From assembly GCF_900128725.1 (NCBI RefSeq), contig NZ_LT667500.1, forward strand, positions 62,001 through 126,000: 64,000 nt of DNA. The letters are read 5' to 3'. This DNA comes from Buchnera aphidicola (GTDB taxonomy: Bacteria; Pseudomonadota; Gammaproteobacteria; Enterobacterales; Enterobacteriaceae). Under the pieces are notes generated by a model. The model had not been told where the DNA came from. It was given only the letters and a program-made list of their open reading frames with translations, and ran no database searches. The translations under genes and the position numbers were made by a program. How positions within the stretch are numbered: position 1 is the stretch's first letter; each line of letters opens with the position of its first letter. Below are positions 9,789 through 19,383 of the stretch, piece after piece.

Positions 9789-10880
9789 TTAGTTAGAGCT
9801 GTATTTTTGATTACTTTTGTATACTCCGCATTGTGCTCGAAAACGTAATGTATGGTCCATTAATATAATGGCTAACATTGCCTCCGCTATTGGTATAGCT
9901 CGAATACCAACACATGGATCATGTCTTCCTTTCGTAACAATATATGTTTCTTGACCTTTTTTATTGATTGTTTTTCCAGGTATTCTAATACTAGAGGTAG
10001 GTTTAAGAGCTGCCTGAACGATAATCTTGTCTCCATTGCTAATACCGCCTAAAATCCCCCCTGAATGATTGCTGGAAAATCCATTTTTTAAGATTTCATC
10101 TCTATGCATATCTCCGGTTTGATTGACTACATCAATGCCATCGCCAATTTCTACAGATTTAACTGCATTAATGCTCATTATCGCGTGAGCAATATCTGCG
10201 TCTAGTCGATCAAACACAGGTTCTCCTAGTCCAACAGGAACATTTTTTGCGATAATTACAATTTTTGCTCCAATAGAATTTCCAGATTTCTTTAAATATT
10301 TCATAAATCGTTTTATTTGATATATTTTTTCAGAATTACTACAAAAAAAAGGATTTTTTTCTACTTCTTTCCAGGACTGAAACGGACATTTAATGGGTCC
10401 TATTTGGGACAAATATCCTCGGATTTTAATATTATATTTTATTTTTAAGTATTTTTTTGCGATTGCTCCTGCTGCGACTCTAATAGCTGTTTCTCGCGCC
10501 GACGATCTTCCGCCCCCCCTATAGTCTCTAATTCCATATTTTTTTTCATATGTAAAATCTGCGTGATTTGGTCGATATTTATCTTTTATGTCAGAGTAAT
10601 CTTGTGATCGTATATCTTGGTTTTTTATTTTTATCCCGATACTAGTTCCAGTAGTAATTCCATTAAACGTACCTGAGAAAATTTCTACTATATCTTTTTC
10701 TCTTCTGCTAGACGTAAAAGATGATAAACCAGGTCTCCTTCTATTTACTTCCGTCTGTAGGTCTTGATTATTTAACGCTATTCCAGGAGGAACTCCGTCG
10801 ATAATTCCGGCTAACATTGGTCCATGAGATTCTCCACATGTCATGATTTTAAATATTTTTCCAATTGTATTTCCTGGCAT
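9789..10880 (-). CDS. aroC: Chorismate synthase AroC
   Basis: Converts EPSP to chorismate, the last shikimate-pathway step and branch point to aromatic amino acids; it needs reduced FMN. The 363 residues match E. coli AroC (361). Signature blocks: [16 protein letters not shown] at 14-29 with the first active-site His, [39 protein letters not shown] (phosphate-binding Arg and Ser), [15 protein letters not shown], the [13 protein letters not shown] stretch and KGRHDPCVG. The ATG ([11 protein letters not shown]) follows an AGGAGC-type ribosome site. With aroH at 27.6 kb it gives this window the entry and exit enzymes of the shikimate pathway. Confidence 0.97.
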   Translation of the reverse strand: MPGNTIGKIFKIMTCGESHGPMLAGIIDGVPPGIALNNQDLQTEVNRRRPGLSSFTSSRREKDIVEIFSGTFNGITTGTSIGIKIKNQDIRSQDYSDIKDKYRPNHADFTYEKKYGIRDYRGGGRSSARETAIRVAAGAIAKKYLKIKYNIKIRGYLSQIGPIKCPFQSWKEVEKNPFFCSNSEKIYQIKRFMKYLKKSGNSIGAKIVIIAKNVPVGLGEPVFDRLDADIAHAIMSINAVKSVEIGDGIDVVNQTGDMHRDEILKNGFSSNHSGGILGGISNGDKIIVQAALKPTSSIRIPGKTINKKGQETYIVTKGRHDPCVGIRAIPIAEAMLAIILMDHTLRFRAQCGVYKSNQKYSSN

Positions 10881-11197
10881 AACTGCTCCTTATATGTAGA
10901 TAGTAAAATATATATTTTTATACCTTGTAATTATTTTTATTATAATATTTTATTTATTTAAAATAAATATATAAATAATTATATTGATGTTTATCAAGAT
11001 ATGCGCGGGGGTGGTAAAGATCAATAAAATGGTTTTTAGCTACGATACTATAGTTTGGTATAGTCTAGGATAGAGGTGAGGAGATATATTTTGTTAGGTT
11101 TTTTTTCATTTGTATTTTTACGTTATAATTATAACCTGTTGTCTTATCAGGATGTAAATTTTTATATATTTTATTAAATATTTTGGAAAATACGTAT
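10881..11197. other. Divergent spacer between aroC and smrB
   Basis: About 317 bases upstream of both genes, so it should hold both promoters. It is AT-rich apart from GCGCGGGGGTGG at 11003-11014, unusual for intergenic DNA here. A small inverted repeat (ACTATA and TATAGT around GTTTGG) lies near 11048-11065. No coding similarity is seen; any gene that once lay between them is gone. Confidence 0.45.
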
Positions 11198-11740
11198 ATG
11201 AAGAAAAATAATTTAGCTAAATTAGAGAATTTTGAAACTTTTTTGTATTATATGAAGGGTGTTAAAAAAATTAATCAAGATAAAATTTACCACATGAGTT
11301 CAAAAACTGACAATAAGTATCGATTATTTAATAAGAAATTATTAGCTCAAGATGCACATAGTTATTATTTTAGAACTGTTGTAGATGAAAAATCACTATT
11401 ATTAACAAAAAACCCTATTTGTTTTGTCCGTAATGTACGCTATAATCTTGATTTAAAAAAATTAAAGCAAGGTGAGTATATTCCAGAAGTAGTTTTGGAT
11501 TTACATGGGATGAATTTATATCAAGCAAAAAAGGAGTTAGGAAAATTAATTGCTATTTGTCATCAAGAAAAAATTTTTTGTGCTAGTATTTTACATGGCT
11601 ATGGTAAAAAAATATTAAAAAAACAAATTCCTTTTTGGTTATCCAGGCATCCTGATATTCTTGCTTTTCATCAAGCGCCAAAAATTTTTGGCTATGATGC
11701 TGCTATTTTAGTTTTTATAAAAAATGAGTATGTTTATTAA
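11198..11740 (+). CDS. smrB: SmrB (YfcN), Smr-domain ribosome-rescue endonuclease
   Basis: The 180 residues match E. coli SmrB (183), an Smr-domain nuclease that cleaves mRNA at collided ribosomes. The N-terminal part is variable. The C-terminal Smr domain is intact, with VVLDLHGMNLYQAKKEL (DLHG motif) near residues 103-119 and ILHGYGKKILKKQ (HGxGxxxL motif), then FHQAPKIFGYDAAILVF at the end. I chose ATG 11198 because the E. coli protein also starts MKK and a GGA lies ten bases before it; a TTG at 11183 would add five residues. It reads away from aroC, as in enterobacteria, and precedes the his operon. Confidence 0.9.
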   Translation: MKKNNLAKLENFETFLYYMKGVKKINQDKIYHMSSKTDNKYRLFNKKLLAQDAHSYYFRTVVDEKSLLLTKNPICFVRNVRYNLDLKKLKQGEYIPEVVLDLHGMNLYQAKKELGKLIAICHQEKIFCASILHGYGKKILKKQIPFWLSRHPDILAFHQAPKIFGYDAAILVFIKNEYVY

Positions 11741-11742
11741 AT

Positions 11743-11797
11743 CCAACTCATCAACGTTTTTTAATAGAAAACAAATATTTTTCTACTAGAGTGTTGG
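11743..11797 (+). terminator. Compound stem-loop after smrB, possible terminator
   Basis: A 7-base perfect hairpin, TAGAAAA at 11765-11771 and TTTTCTA at 11779-11785, is nested inside outer arms CCAAC at 11743-11747 and GTTGG at 11793-11797. It starts right after the smrB stop codon. There is no long U tract, so termination is only inferred. Confidence 0.35.
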
Positions 11798-12226
11798 TGT
11801 ATATATTGTATTTATTTTTAAACAATATTTTAATTTTTTTTAATTTATGTTTATTCACGAAATGTTTTGTATTGATAATTATAAATTTTAAAATTAGAGC
11901 TTTATTTTTTATTATTAAAATATTTAATTACAGTAATTAGTTAGTGGTAGATGAATAAGTTAATTTTTCAGTGTATGTTTGGGCATTTTCAGTTTCTTGA
12001 ACAAGTGTATGAATTATTTTTAAGAACTGAATGATTAAATAGTTATATTATGTTTGTTTAATATTAATACAGAATTAATTAATATCTTTATTAATGCATG
12101 TAGATAAATAAATTTGGATATATATAAACATTTTTATATATATAGTATATTATATTTTTAATGCATCGTTTTATGTAATAATGATTTTATTATTATATTT
12201 AATTTTTACAAAAATAAGGAATACAA
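11798..12226. other. Leader region before the histidine operon
   Basis: About 430 bases of AT-rich DNA before hisG. In E. coli this place holds hisL, a leader peptide with seven consecutive His codons, and an attenuator. I see no run of CAT/CAC codons in any plus-strand frame and no GC-rich terminator hairpin, so classical his attenuation appears to be absent. Confidence 0.5.
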
Positions 12227-13126
12227 TTGAATAAAAATCGTGTGCGCTTAGCTATACAAAAGTCCGGAAGATTAAGTTATGATTCTCAGAATCTATTACA
12301 GAGTTGCGGTTTAAAAATTAATTTACAAAAATCTAGTCTTATTGCATTTGCTGAAAATATGCCAATTGACGTTATGTTAGTGAGAGATGATGATATTCCT
12401 GGTTTAATTATGGATGGCGTAGTAGAATTAGGAATTATAGGTTCTAATGTTTTAGAAGAAACATGTTTGACACGATCTTTTATAGGAGCTCCGGTTGAAT
12501 ATTCTATTTTACAATATCTTGACTTCGGAGTCTGTCGCCTATCCTTGTCTATTCCGTTAGACATGCATTATATCGGGGCTGTATGCTTAACAAATGCTCG
12601 TATTGCCACTTCATATCCGAGTTTATTGAAGAGATATTTAGACAAAAAAAATATTCCATTCAAGCCGTTTGTTTTAAATGGTTCTGTGGAGGTAGCGTAT
12701 AATTCCGGTTTAGCTGATGCGATATGCGATTTGGTATCTACGGGGGCCACTTTAGAAGCTAACGGGCTAAAGGAAGTAGAAACTATTTATGATTCGAGAG
12801 CATGTTTAATGTCTCGTGAAGAAAAAACTATGCCTATTGAAAAAATAAGAATTATTAGAAAATTGCTTAATCGTATTCAAGGAGTAATTAAAGCTCGAGA
12901 ATCTAAATATATTATGTTGCATATTGAAAAAAATAAACTGAATAAAATAACTAATTTATTAAAAGGAGCTGAACAACCGACGATAGTTGAATTATCTGGA
13001 AATAAGAACAAGGTAGCGCTACATATAGTAAGCAGTGAAACGGTTTTTTGGGAAACTATAGAGCAGTTAAAATCGTTGGGAGCGAGTTCTATTTTAGTTT
13101 TACCAATTGAAAAAATGATGGAATAA
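12227..13126 (+). CDS. hisG: ATP phosphoribosyltransferase HisG
   Basis: First and committed step of histidine synthesis: joins ATP and PRPP to phosphoribosyl-ATP. The 299 residues equal the E. coli length and align from end to end. Blocks seen: [51 protein letters not shown] followed by [12 protein letters not shown] (PRPP-binding region), [14 protein letters not shown], and the C-terminal regulatory domain ending [14 protein letters not shown]. Start is TTG at 12227, with AAGGA at 12216-12220 and no in-frame ATG nearby. It heads an eight-gene operon in the E. coli order; hisD follows after 7 bases. Confidence 0.97.
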   Translation: MNKNRVRLAIQKSGRLSYDSQNLLQSCGLKINLQKSSLIAFAENMPIDVMLVRDDDIPGLIMDGVVELGIIGSNVLEETCLTRSFIGAPVEYSILQYLDFGVCRLSLSIPLDMHYIGAVCLTNARIATSYPSLLKRYLDKKNIPFKPFVLNGSVEVAYNSGLADAICDLVSTGATLEANGLKEVETIYDSRACLMSREEKTMPIEKIRIIRKLLNRIQGVIKARESKYIMLHIEKNKLNKITNLLKGAEQPTIVELSGNKNKVALHIVSSETVFWETIEQLKSLGASSILVLPIEKMME

Positions 13127-13133
13127 AATAATT

Positions 13134-14456
13134 ATGATTAATGTAAGTAAAAAAATTATTAATTGGCACACTTTAACGCACAAAGAAAAAATTACTTTAT
13201 TAAAACGACCTAATATTAATGTTGATAATATAATTAAAAAATCTATTTCACAGATTATCAGGAATGTTAAAAAGAATGGAGATTCAGCCTTACATGCTTA
13301 TAGTTTAAAGTTTGACCGAGTAAAAGTGAATGATTTTTATGTTTCTCAATCAAGAATTAATAATTCTGATAAATACGTATCTCCCTCGTTTCAAAAAGCT
13401 GTTTTAGTGGCTAAAGATAATATTCATGAATTTCATTCTAAACAAGTTTACCCGGATTTAGATGTACAAACTTATCCTGGAGTACGTTGCCAACATATTA
13501 CTAGACCGATACATTCAGTAGGACTATACGTTCCCAAAGGATCGTTTCCACTAGTATCCACTGCGCTGATGTTATTAGTTCCAGCTCGTATTGCTAAGTG
13601 TTCCAATATTGTTTTATGTTCCCCACCTCCAATTAGTAACGAAATATTATATATTGCTAAGATTTTAGGAGTAGATTCTGTTCTAGAGTTAGGCGGAGCT
13701 CATGCAATTGCAGCGTTAGCCTTAGGAACGCAGACAATCAAGCGAGTTGATAAAATTTTTGGTCCCGGAAATATTTTTGTTACTGAAGCTAAGTTACAAG
13801 TTAGCCGACGCGACATAAATCTTTCTATAGATATGCCGGCAGGTCCGTCTGAAGTATTAATTATTGCTGATCATAATTCTCATCCAGCTTTTATTGCATC
13901 TGATTTACTATCTCAAGCAGAGCATGACATTAATGCACAAGTAATATTGGTAAGTACTAGTTCAGTTGTAGCAAAACAAGTAATAAACGAGTTTAACCAT
14001 CAACTACAAGGTTTATCTAGAAAAAAAATTATTTTAAGTTCTTGGCAAAATAGTAAAATAATTATTACACAGTCTTTATTGGAAAGCTTTGAAGTATCTA
14101 ATTTATATGCTCCAGAACATTTGATTTTACATATAGACAATGCAAGAAATTATTTATCGCATATACATAACGCCGGTTCGGTATTTTTAGGAAAATGGAC
14201 TCCGGGGTCTGCAGGTGATTATGTTACAGGGGCAAATCATGTTTTGCCGACATATGGGCACGCGAACACTTTCTCTTCTTTGCGCGTTTCCGATTTTCAA
14301 AAAGTAATTACCATTCAAAAAATGACAAAACATTCTTTACAAGATTTATCGTGTAGCATAAAAGAGTTATCTTTATCAGAAGGAATGGATGCACATCATC
14401 AATCAGTAATTATTAGAACGAATTCTTTAAAAAAAACAAATGTGATAAATGAGTAA
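13134..14456 (+). CDS. hisD: Histidinol dehydrogenase HisD
   Basis: Catalyses the last two steps of histidine synthesis, oxidising L-histidinol to histidine with two NAD+ and a catalytic zinc. 440 residues (E. coli 434). Seen: [73 protein letters not shown] (zinc-ligand region, Gln and His), the catalytic Glu and His in YAPEHLILH, and [13 protein letters not shown]. It begins 7 bases after hisG and ends 11 bases before hisC, so all three are surely on one transcript. No defect is visible. Confidence 0.97.
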   Translation: MINVSKKIINWHTLTHKEKITLLKRPNINVDNIIKKSISQIIRNVKKNGDSALHAYSLKFDRVKVNDFYVSQSRINNSDKYVSPSFQKAVLVAKDNIHEFHSKQVYPDLDVQTYPGVRCQHITRPIHSVGLYVPKGSFPLVSTALMLLVPARIAKCSNIVLCSPPPISNEILYIAKILGVDSVLELGGAHAIAALALGTQTIKRVDKIFGPGNIFVTEAKLQVSRRDINLSIDMPAGPSEVLIIADHNSHPAFIASDLLSQAEHDINAQVILVSTSSVVAKQVINEFNHQLQGLSRKKIILSSWQNSKIIITQSLLESFEVSNLYAPEHLILHIDNARNYLSHIHNAGSVFLGKWTPGSAGDYVTGANHVLPTYGHANTFSSLRVSDFQKVITIQKMTKHSLQDLSCSIKELSLSEGMDAHHQSVIIRTNSLKKTNVINE

Positions 14457-14467
14457 TTAACGTTCAT

Positions 14468-15538
14468 ATGAAAAAATTAATCCCACAACATATTGTTGAT
14501 TTACAGCCCTATCAGTCCGCTCGTCGTCTTGGGTTATCTGGGCGTATTTATTTAAATGCAAATGAAGCTCCTTGGAACACTGTAGCAAATTATAAAAATA
14601 ATAATTTAAATAGATATCCAGATTTTCAATCGAAGGAGTTATTAAAAAAGTACTCTAAATATTCAAGGGTCTCTCCGCATAAAATTTTAATTACTAGAGG
14701 TGTTGATGAAGGCATAGATTTATTAATTCGTGCTTTTTGCGTCCAAAATTGCGATAAAGTTATGTTTTTTTCACCTACTTATGATATGTATTCTATTTCT
14801 GCAGATATTTATAATATAGAAAAGATTAACATTCCGTTGCTATCTTCTTTTGAATTAAATAAACATGCTATTAAAAAAAATTTAAATAATATAAAAATAA
14901 TCTATATTTGTAACCCTAATAACCCTACCGGTAATCTCTTTTTAAAAAAAGATATGGTCGATATTCTTAATTTTATTCCTAAAACTACCTTACTGGTAAT
15001 TGATGAAGCATATATTGATTATTCGGTGAATAATAGTTTATCGTCTAAATTAGATCAATATACTAACCTAGTCATCCTTCGTACATTATCTAAAGCGTTT
15101 GGACTGGCTGCGCTGAGATGTGGTTTTATTTTGTCAAATATCGAGATTATTAGAATACTTCAAAAGGTACTCGCCCCATATCCTATCGCTACACCTGTAT
15201 CGGAGCTCGCTATACAGCATTTGCATTCAGGAAATATACAAAAGATTCAAGGTAATATTTTAAAGATTTTAAAAAATAAAGAGTTTTTAATAAAACAATT
15301 AAAAACTTATTCATATATACAAAGAATTTTCCCAAGTGAAGCAAATTTTATTTTAATAAAAGTATTTCAATCTAAACGTCTTTTTAACCACATTAAATCT
15401 CACGGAATTATAATTCGTGATCAGTCACATAAATTAGGTTTGGAGAATTGTTTAAGAATATCTATAGGCACGATGAGTGAGTGTAAAGATTTAATTCATG
15501 TTTTATCTATATTTGAAGGAAAAAAAAATATACAATGA
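14468..15538 (+). CDS. hisC: Histidinol-phosphate aminotransferase HisC
   Basis: PLP enzyme that transaminates imidazole-acetol phosphate with glutamate to give histidinol phosphate. 356 residues, as in E. coli. Fold-type I aminotransferase motifs: LNANEAPWN at 29-37, RGVDEGIDLLIRAFC, CNPNNPTGNL at 148-157, DEAYIDY at 179-185 (PLP-binding Asp), the Schiff-base Lys209 in LRTLSKAFGLAALRCGF and LRISIGT near the end. Its stop overlaps the hisB start by four bases, suggesting translational coupling. In reduced symbionts HisC-type enzymes may cover other transaminations; nothing in the sequence proves this here. Confidence 0.97.
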   Translation: MKKLIPQHIVDLQPYQSARRLGLSGRIYLNANEAPWNTVANYKNNNLNRYPDFQSKELLKKYSKYSRVSPHKILITRGVDEGIDLLIRAFCVQNCDKVMFFSPTYDMYSISADIYNIEKINIPLLSSFELNKHAIKKNLNNIKIIYICNPNNPTGNLFLKKDMVDILNFIPKTTLLVIDEAYIDYSVNNSLSSKLDQYTNLVILRTLSKAFGLAALRCGFILSNIEIIRILQKVLAPYPIATPVSELAIQHLHSGNIQKIQGNILKILKNKEFLIKQLKTYSYIQRIFPSEANFILIKVFQSKRLFNHIKSHGIIIRDQSHKLGLENCLRISIGTMSECKDLIHVLSIFEGKKNIQ

Positions 15539-16602
15539 AAAAAAAATTTTTATTCATTGATCGTGACGGCACTTTGATTAAGGAACCCAAAAAAACACTT
15601 CAAGTGGATTGCATTAATAAATTTTTTTTAGAGAAAGATGTTATTTCTTCTTTATTAGCTTTAATACATTTAGGTTATCAGTTAGTCATGATAACGAACC
15701 AGGATGGATTAGGGAGCCCTTCTTTTCCTGTTCATAAATTTAGCGAAGTACAGAATTTGCTTTTAAATATTTTTTCTTCACAAAACATTTTTTTTACTAG
15801 TGTTTTAATCTGTCCGCATTTCCCCGGTGATCACTGTGGTTGCCGTAAACCTCAAATTTCATTAGTGAGACACTGGGTGCACGATGCTCGCATAGATAAA
15901 AAAAATAGCTACGTAATTGGAGATAGAGATACGGATTTACAGCTTGCAGAGAATATGGGAATTAAGTGTTTTTCATATCATCCTGTTTTTTTTTCTTGGA
16001 AAAAAATAGTTACTACATTAACATATCCTAATCGATTTTCAGAAGTATCTCGCAATACTGCAGAAACGAAGATATTTATTAAAATTAGCTTAGACGAACC
16101 TATAGAAAATTATATTGATACTGGTATTAATTTTTTAAATCATATGTTAGATCAAATTAGAGTTCATAGTGGTATTTTTATGCAGATTAATGTGATAGGG
16201 GACTTATGTGTTGATGATCATCATACAGTAGAGGATATAGGGATAGCGTTAGGTTATGCTCTTAAAAATGCTCTTGGAAATAAAATTGGAATTTCTAGGT
16301 ACGGATTTACTTTACCGATGGACGAAAGCGTTTGTTCGTGTATTTTAGATATTTCCGGTCGTTCATTTTTATCTTTTTTTGCTACTTTTAAATATAAATA
16401 TGTAGGTGATTTAAGCGTGTGTATGATAGAACATTTTTTTTATTCTTTAAGTCAATCAATGAAAGTATCTCTTCATTTGCATGCTTATGGAAAGAACGAT
16501 CACCATTGTGCTGAAAGTTTATTTAAGGCATTTGGACGCACCTTAAGGCAAGCTATTAGTTTAAAAGGAAATATTTTACCTACGTCAAAAGGTTTATTGT
16601 AA
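15535..16602 (+). CDS. hisB: Bifunctional histidinol-phosphatase / imidazoleglycerol-phosphate dehydratase HisB
   Basis: Fusion enzyme for steps 6 and 8 of histidine synthesis; 355 residues, as in E. coli. The N-terminal HAD phosphatase (about 1-165) has the nucleophile and acid Asp9 and Asp11 in FIDRDGT, MITNQDGLG, a zinc loop of pattern CxHx5CxC (CPHFPGDHCGC) and VIGDRDTD. The C-terminal dehydratase (about 166-355) has the metal-binding HHTVEDIG, MIEHFFYSL, KNDHHCAESLFKAFGR and the terminal SKGLL. FFDHMLDQ of E. coli reads FLNHMLDQ, a Asp-to-Asn change beside a conserved His. hisB overlaps hisC by four bases and shares one base with the hisH start. Confidence 0.97.
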   Translation: MKKKFLFIDRDGTLIKEPKKTLQVDCINKFFLEKDVISSLLALIHLGYQLVMITNQDGLGSPSFPVHKFSEVQNLLLNIFSSQNIFFTSVLICPHFPGDHCGCRKPQISLVRHWVHDARIDKKNSYVIGDRDTDLQLAENMGIKCFSYHPVFFSWKKIVTTLTYPNRFSEVSRNTAETKIFIKISLDEPIENYIDTGINFLNHMLDQIRVHSGIFMQINVIGDLCVDDHHTVEDIGIALGYALKNALGNKIGISRYGFTLPMDESVCSCILDISGRSFLSFFATFKYKYVGDLSVCMIEHFFYSLSQSMKVSLHLHAYGKNDHHCAESLFKAFGRTLRQAISLKGNILPTSKGLL

Positions 16603-17192
16603 TGTCAATTGTCATCATTAATACCGGTTTTTCTAATTTATGCTCTATTCAAAACTCGATTCGTAGGTTAGGCTATAATGCTAGTGTAGCTGATTCGATT
16701 CATGAGGTAAAATTAGCTCACAAAATATTTTTACCGGGTGTTGGTTCTGCTGTTTCAGTAATGAGAGCTTTAAGGAAAAAAAATTTATTATCTTTTTTAC
16801 AGGCTACTAATCAACCTATTTTAGGAATTTGTCTAGGCATGCAGTTACTAGGAACGTATAGCTACGAAGGAAAAAAATGTCTTTTATTAAATAAAATATC
16901 TTGTTCAATAAAAAAATTACCTCGTATTGATTGTTCTATTCCTCATATTGGCTGGAATCACGTTTATTATAAAGATCGGAGTAGTTTATTCAACTATATT
17001 GATAATGCTACTCAATTTTATTTTTTACATAGCTATTATATGCGTATAAATAAACATATGATCGCAGAATCTACGCACGGTATTAATTTCTGTTCTGCGG
17101 TAAAAATAAAAAATTTTTTTGGAGTTCAATTTCATCCAGAAAAATCAGGTATTCCTGGAGAACAGTTAATTAAAAATTTTTTAGAGATATAG
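16602..17192 (+). CDS. hisH: Imidazole glycerol phosphate synthase, glutaminase subunit HisH
   Basis: Class I glutamine amidotransferase that feeds ammonia to HisF. 196 residues, as in E. coli. The triad is complete: Cys77 in LGICLGMQLLG, His178 and Glu180 in GVQFHPEKSG. The oxyanion segment FLPGVGSA is at 43-50. The start ATG shares its first base with the hisB stop codon (TAATG), a typical coupled junction, and hisA begins four bases after its stop. It works as a heterodimer with HisF encoded three genes along, both kept intact. Confidence 0.97.
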   Translation: MSIVIINTGFSNLCSIQNSIRRLGYNASVADSIHEVKLAHKIFLPGVGSAVSVMRALRKKNLLSFLQATNQPILGICLGMQLLGTYSYEGKKCLLLNKISCSIKKLPRIDCSIPHIGWNHVYYKDRSSLFNYIDNATQFYFLHSYYMRINKHMIAESTHGINFCSAVKIKNFFGVQFHPEKSGIPGEQLIKNFLEI

Positions 17193-17196
17193 AAAT

Positions 17197-17934
17197 ATGA
17201 TTATTCCATCATTAGATTTTATTCAGGGTAAGATCGTAAGGTTATACCAAGGTAATTATAATCACAAAATATATTACGAGACTGATATTTTTGAACAAAT
17301 AGATCAATATATACAGCAGGGATCTAAATATATTCACTTAGTAGATTTAGACGGATGTAAGAATCCATCTAATCGTCAAAAAAACATTTTAAAAATTATT
17401 TCTCATTACAATAAAATCCAATTTCAAGTCGGCGGAGGAATACGCACAACGGAGGATTTAGAAAACTTATTCAATGCCGGCGTTGATAAAGTTGTGATAG
17501 GTACATATGCCATTTTACATCCCGATCGATTTGTAAGGTGGTTGAATAAATATAGTTGTGCTAATTTTGTGTTAGCTGTAGATACGAAGATTAATCAAAA
17601 AAATGAAAAAAAAATAGCTATTCATGGTTGGAAAACTATCACCGAAGTTAATGTAGACAGCGTACTGCGTGATTTTGTTGCTCATGGATTGAAACATATT
17701 TTATGTACAGATATTTCTCGAGATGGAACTTTATTAGGTCCTAATATAAATTTATATCAAAGTTTAAAGACAAATTTTCCGACTATTGAGTTACAGGCTT
17801 CTGGAGGAATTGGTTCATTGAAGGATGTGAGTCATTTAAAACAAAACAACATAGATCATGCCATCATTGGACGCGCTTTTTTAGAAAAAAAATTTACTTT
17901 TCTGGAGGCTTGGAAATGTTGGCAAAACGAATAA
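17197..17934 (+). CDS. hisA: Phosphoribosylformimino-AICAR phosphate isomerase HisA
   Basis: Amadori isomerase, step 4 of histidine synthesis, a (beta-alpha)8 barrel of 245 residues like E. coli. Catalytic Asp7 is in IIPSLDF and the second catalytic Asp in LAVDTKI (about residue 129). Phosphate-binding loops [12 protein letters not shown] and [12 protein letters not shown] are both present, with [14 protein letters not shown] between them. It shares ancestry with hisF next door. The last 19 bases overlap hisF, whose ribosome site lies inside hisA. Confidence 0.97.
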   Translation: MIIPSLDFIQGKIVRLYQGNYNHKIYYETDIFEQIDQYIQQGSKYIHLVDLDGCKNPSNRQKNILKIISHYNKIQFQVGGGIRTTEDLENLFNAGVDKVVIGTYAILHPDRFVRWLNKYSCANFVLAVDTKINQKNEKKIAIHGWKTITEVNVDSVLRDFVAHGLKHILCTDISRDGTLLGPNINLYQSLKTNFPTIELQASGGIGSLKDVSHLKQNNIDHAIIGRAFLEKKFTFLEAWKCWQNE

Positions 17935-18692
17935 TAGCGTGTTTAGATGTCAAGCGAGGCATGGTAGTTAAAGGTATTCGTTTTCAAAATCATGTTATTG
18001 TTGGGAATGTTCTTGAGTTAGCAAAATATTATTCTCGAAAAGGAATTGATGAGTTAGTTTTTTATGATATTGCCGCTTCACCAAAAAAAAAATTACTAGA
18101 CGTAAGATGGATTTCTAGAATTGCTGAATTAATTAATATACCTTTTTCCGTTGCAGGCGGTATTTCTTCAGTAGAAGATGCAAAATTAATTTTATCTTTA
18201 GGAGCAGATAAGATTTCTATTAATTCACCAGCATTAAAGGATCCGCTATTAATCAGTAAATTAGCAGATCGTTTCGGAGTGCAGTGTGTGGTCGTTGGAG
18301 TAGATTCTTGGTATAATTCAACTAAGGGAACATATCAAGTATTTCAGTATACTGGTAATGAAGACAAATGTCGCTCAACACAATGGAAGACTAGTGATTG
18401 GATTAAACATATACAACAATTAGGTGCAGGAGAAATTGTTCTAAATACTATGAATACTGATGGTACAAAAGCCGGTTACGATATTGAGCAATTAAATAAA
18501 ATACGTAATATTTGCTCTGTTCCGCTCATTGCTTCAGGAGGAGCTGGTAGTGTATATGATTTTTTAAATGTATTTAAAATCTCTAAAGTAGACGGAGCTT
18601 TAGCTGCTTCTATTTTTCACAGTAAAATACTTTCCATTTCAAAATTAAAAGGTTTTTTATTGAATCAAGGGGTTATAATTAGACAATGCTGA
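17916..18692 (+). CDS. hisF: Imidazole glycerol phosphate synthase, cyclase subunit HisF
   Basis: Cyclises PRFAR with ammonia from HisH, giving imidazole-glycerol phosphate and AICAR. From ATG 17916 the product is 258 residues, the E. coli length, and starts [12 protein letters not shown] as the family does; GGAGG at 17904-17908 is seven bases before it. A TTG at 17910 is excluded by position relative to that site. Catalytic Asp11 (ACLDV) and Asp130 (VVGVDSW) are present, with [13 protein letters not shown] and [13 protein letters not shown] as phosphate loops. It overlaps hisA by 19 bases and hisI by 7. Confidence 0.97.
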   Translation: MLAKRIIACLDVKRGMVVKGIRFQNHVIVGNVLELAKYYSRKGIDELVFYDIAASPKKKLLDVRWISRIAELINIPFSVAGGISSVEDAKLILSLGADKISINSPALKDPLLISKLADRFGVQCVVVGVDSWYNSTKGTYQVFQYTGNEDKCRSTQWKTSDWIKHIQQLGAGEIVLNTMNTDGTKAGYDIEQLNKIRNICSVPLIASGGAGSVYDFLNVFKISKVDGALAASIFHSKILSISKLKGFLLNQGVIIRQC

Positions 18693-19300
18693 TTGCTAAA
18701 GATATAAAAAATTTAAATTGGATTAAGATGAACAATATGATTCCAGCTATTGCTCAACATTACGTTTCTGGAGAAATATTGATGTTTGGATATATGAATC
18801 CAGATGCATATAGAAGCACTATTGAAAAAAAATTGTTTACATTATTTTCTCGAAAAAAAAATAGATTATGGATTAAAGGAGAATACTCTAAAAATTTTTT
18901 GCATGTTAAGCAGATTTCGACTGATTGTGACTATGATGTTATTTTAGCGCAAGTAAAACCAGATGGAAATACTTGTCATTTAAATAAGTTTAGTTGTTTT
19001 ACATCTTTTAAATTATTACATTCCTTTTTATATAAATTAGAGAATGTTATTAAATTAAGAAAGAAAAATCCTTCTCGTGATTCTTATATTAGTATGTTAT
19101 TTTCTGTAGGAAGAAATAGAATAGCTCAAAAAGTTGGAGAAGAGGCTGTAGAAACAATTATAGCTTTTTTAGAAAATAATTCTATTAATTTAATTAATGA
19201 AGCGTCTGATTTATTATTTCACTTTTTAATTTTATTGCAGTGCTCTGATATTGATTTAAAGTCTATTATTAAAAATTTAAAACAGCGCTCTGATCAATAG
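18686..19300 (+). CDS. hisI: Bifunctional phosphoribosyl-AMP cyclohydrolase / phosphoribosyl-ATP pyrophosphatase HisI(E)
   Basis: Fusion enzyme for steps 2 and 3 of histidine synthesis, 204 residues (E. coli 203). The N-terminal cyclohydrolase (about 1-115) has [26 protein letters not shown], and metal-binding STDCDYD and GNTCHLN. The C-terminal pyrophosphatase (about 116-204) has [16 protein letters not shown] and [14 protein letters not shown] with its acidic metal ligands. It is the last gene of the operon; gnd follows 83 bases later, so read-through is plausible. Confidence 0.97.
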   Translation: MLIAKDIKNLNWIKMNNMIPAIAQHYVSGEILMFGYMNPDAYRSTIEKKLFTLFSRKKNRLWIKGEYSKNFLHVKQISTDCDYDVILAQVKPDGNTCHLNKFSCFTSFKLLHSFLYKLENVIKLRKKNPSRDSYISMLFSVGRNRIAQKVGEEAVETIIAFLENNSINLINEASDLLFHFLILLQCSDIDLKSIIKNLKQRSDQ

Positions 19301-19383
19301 TAAATATTATTTTTCGATATTATTTTAATTGATCTATATCAACATAGTATATTTTAGGCAGAATTTAATTTTAGCGAGGAAAT

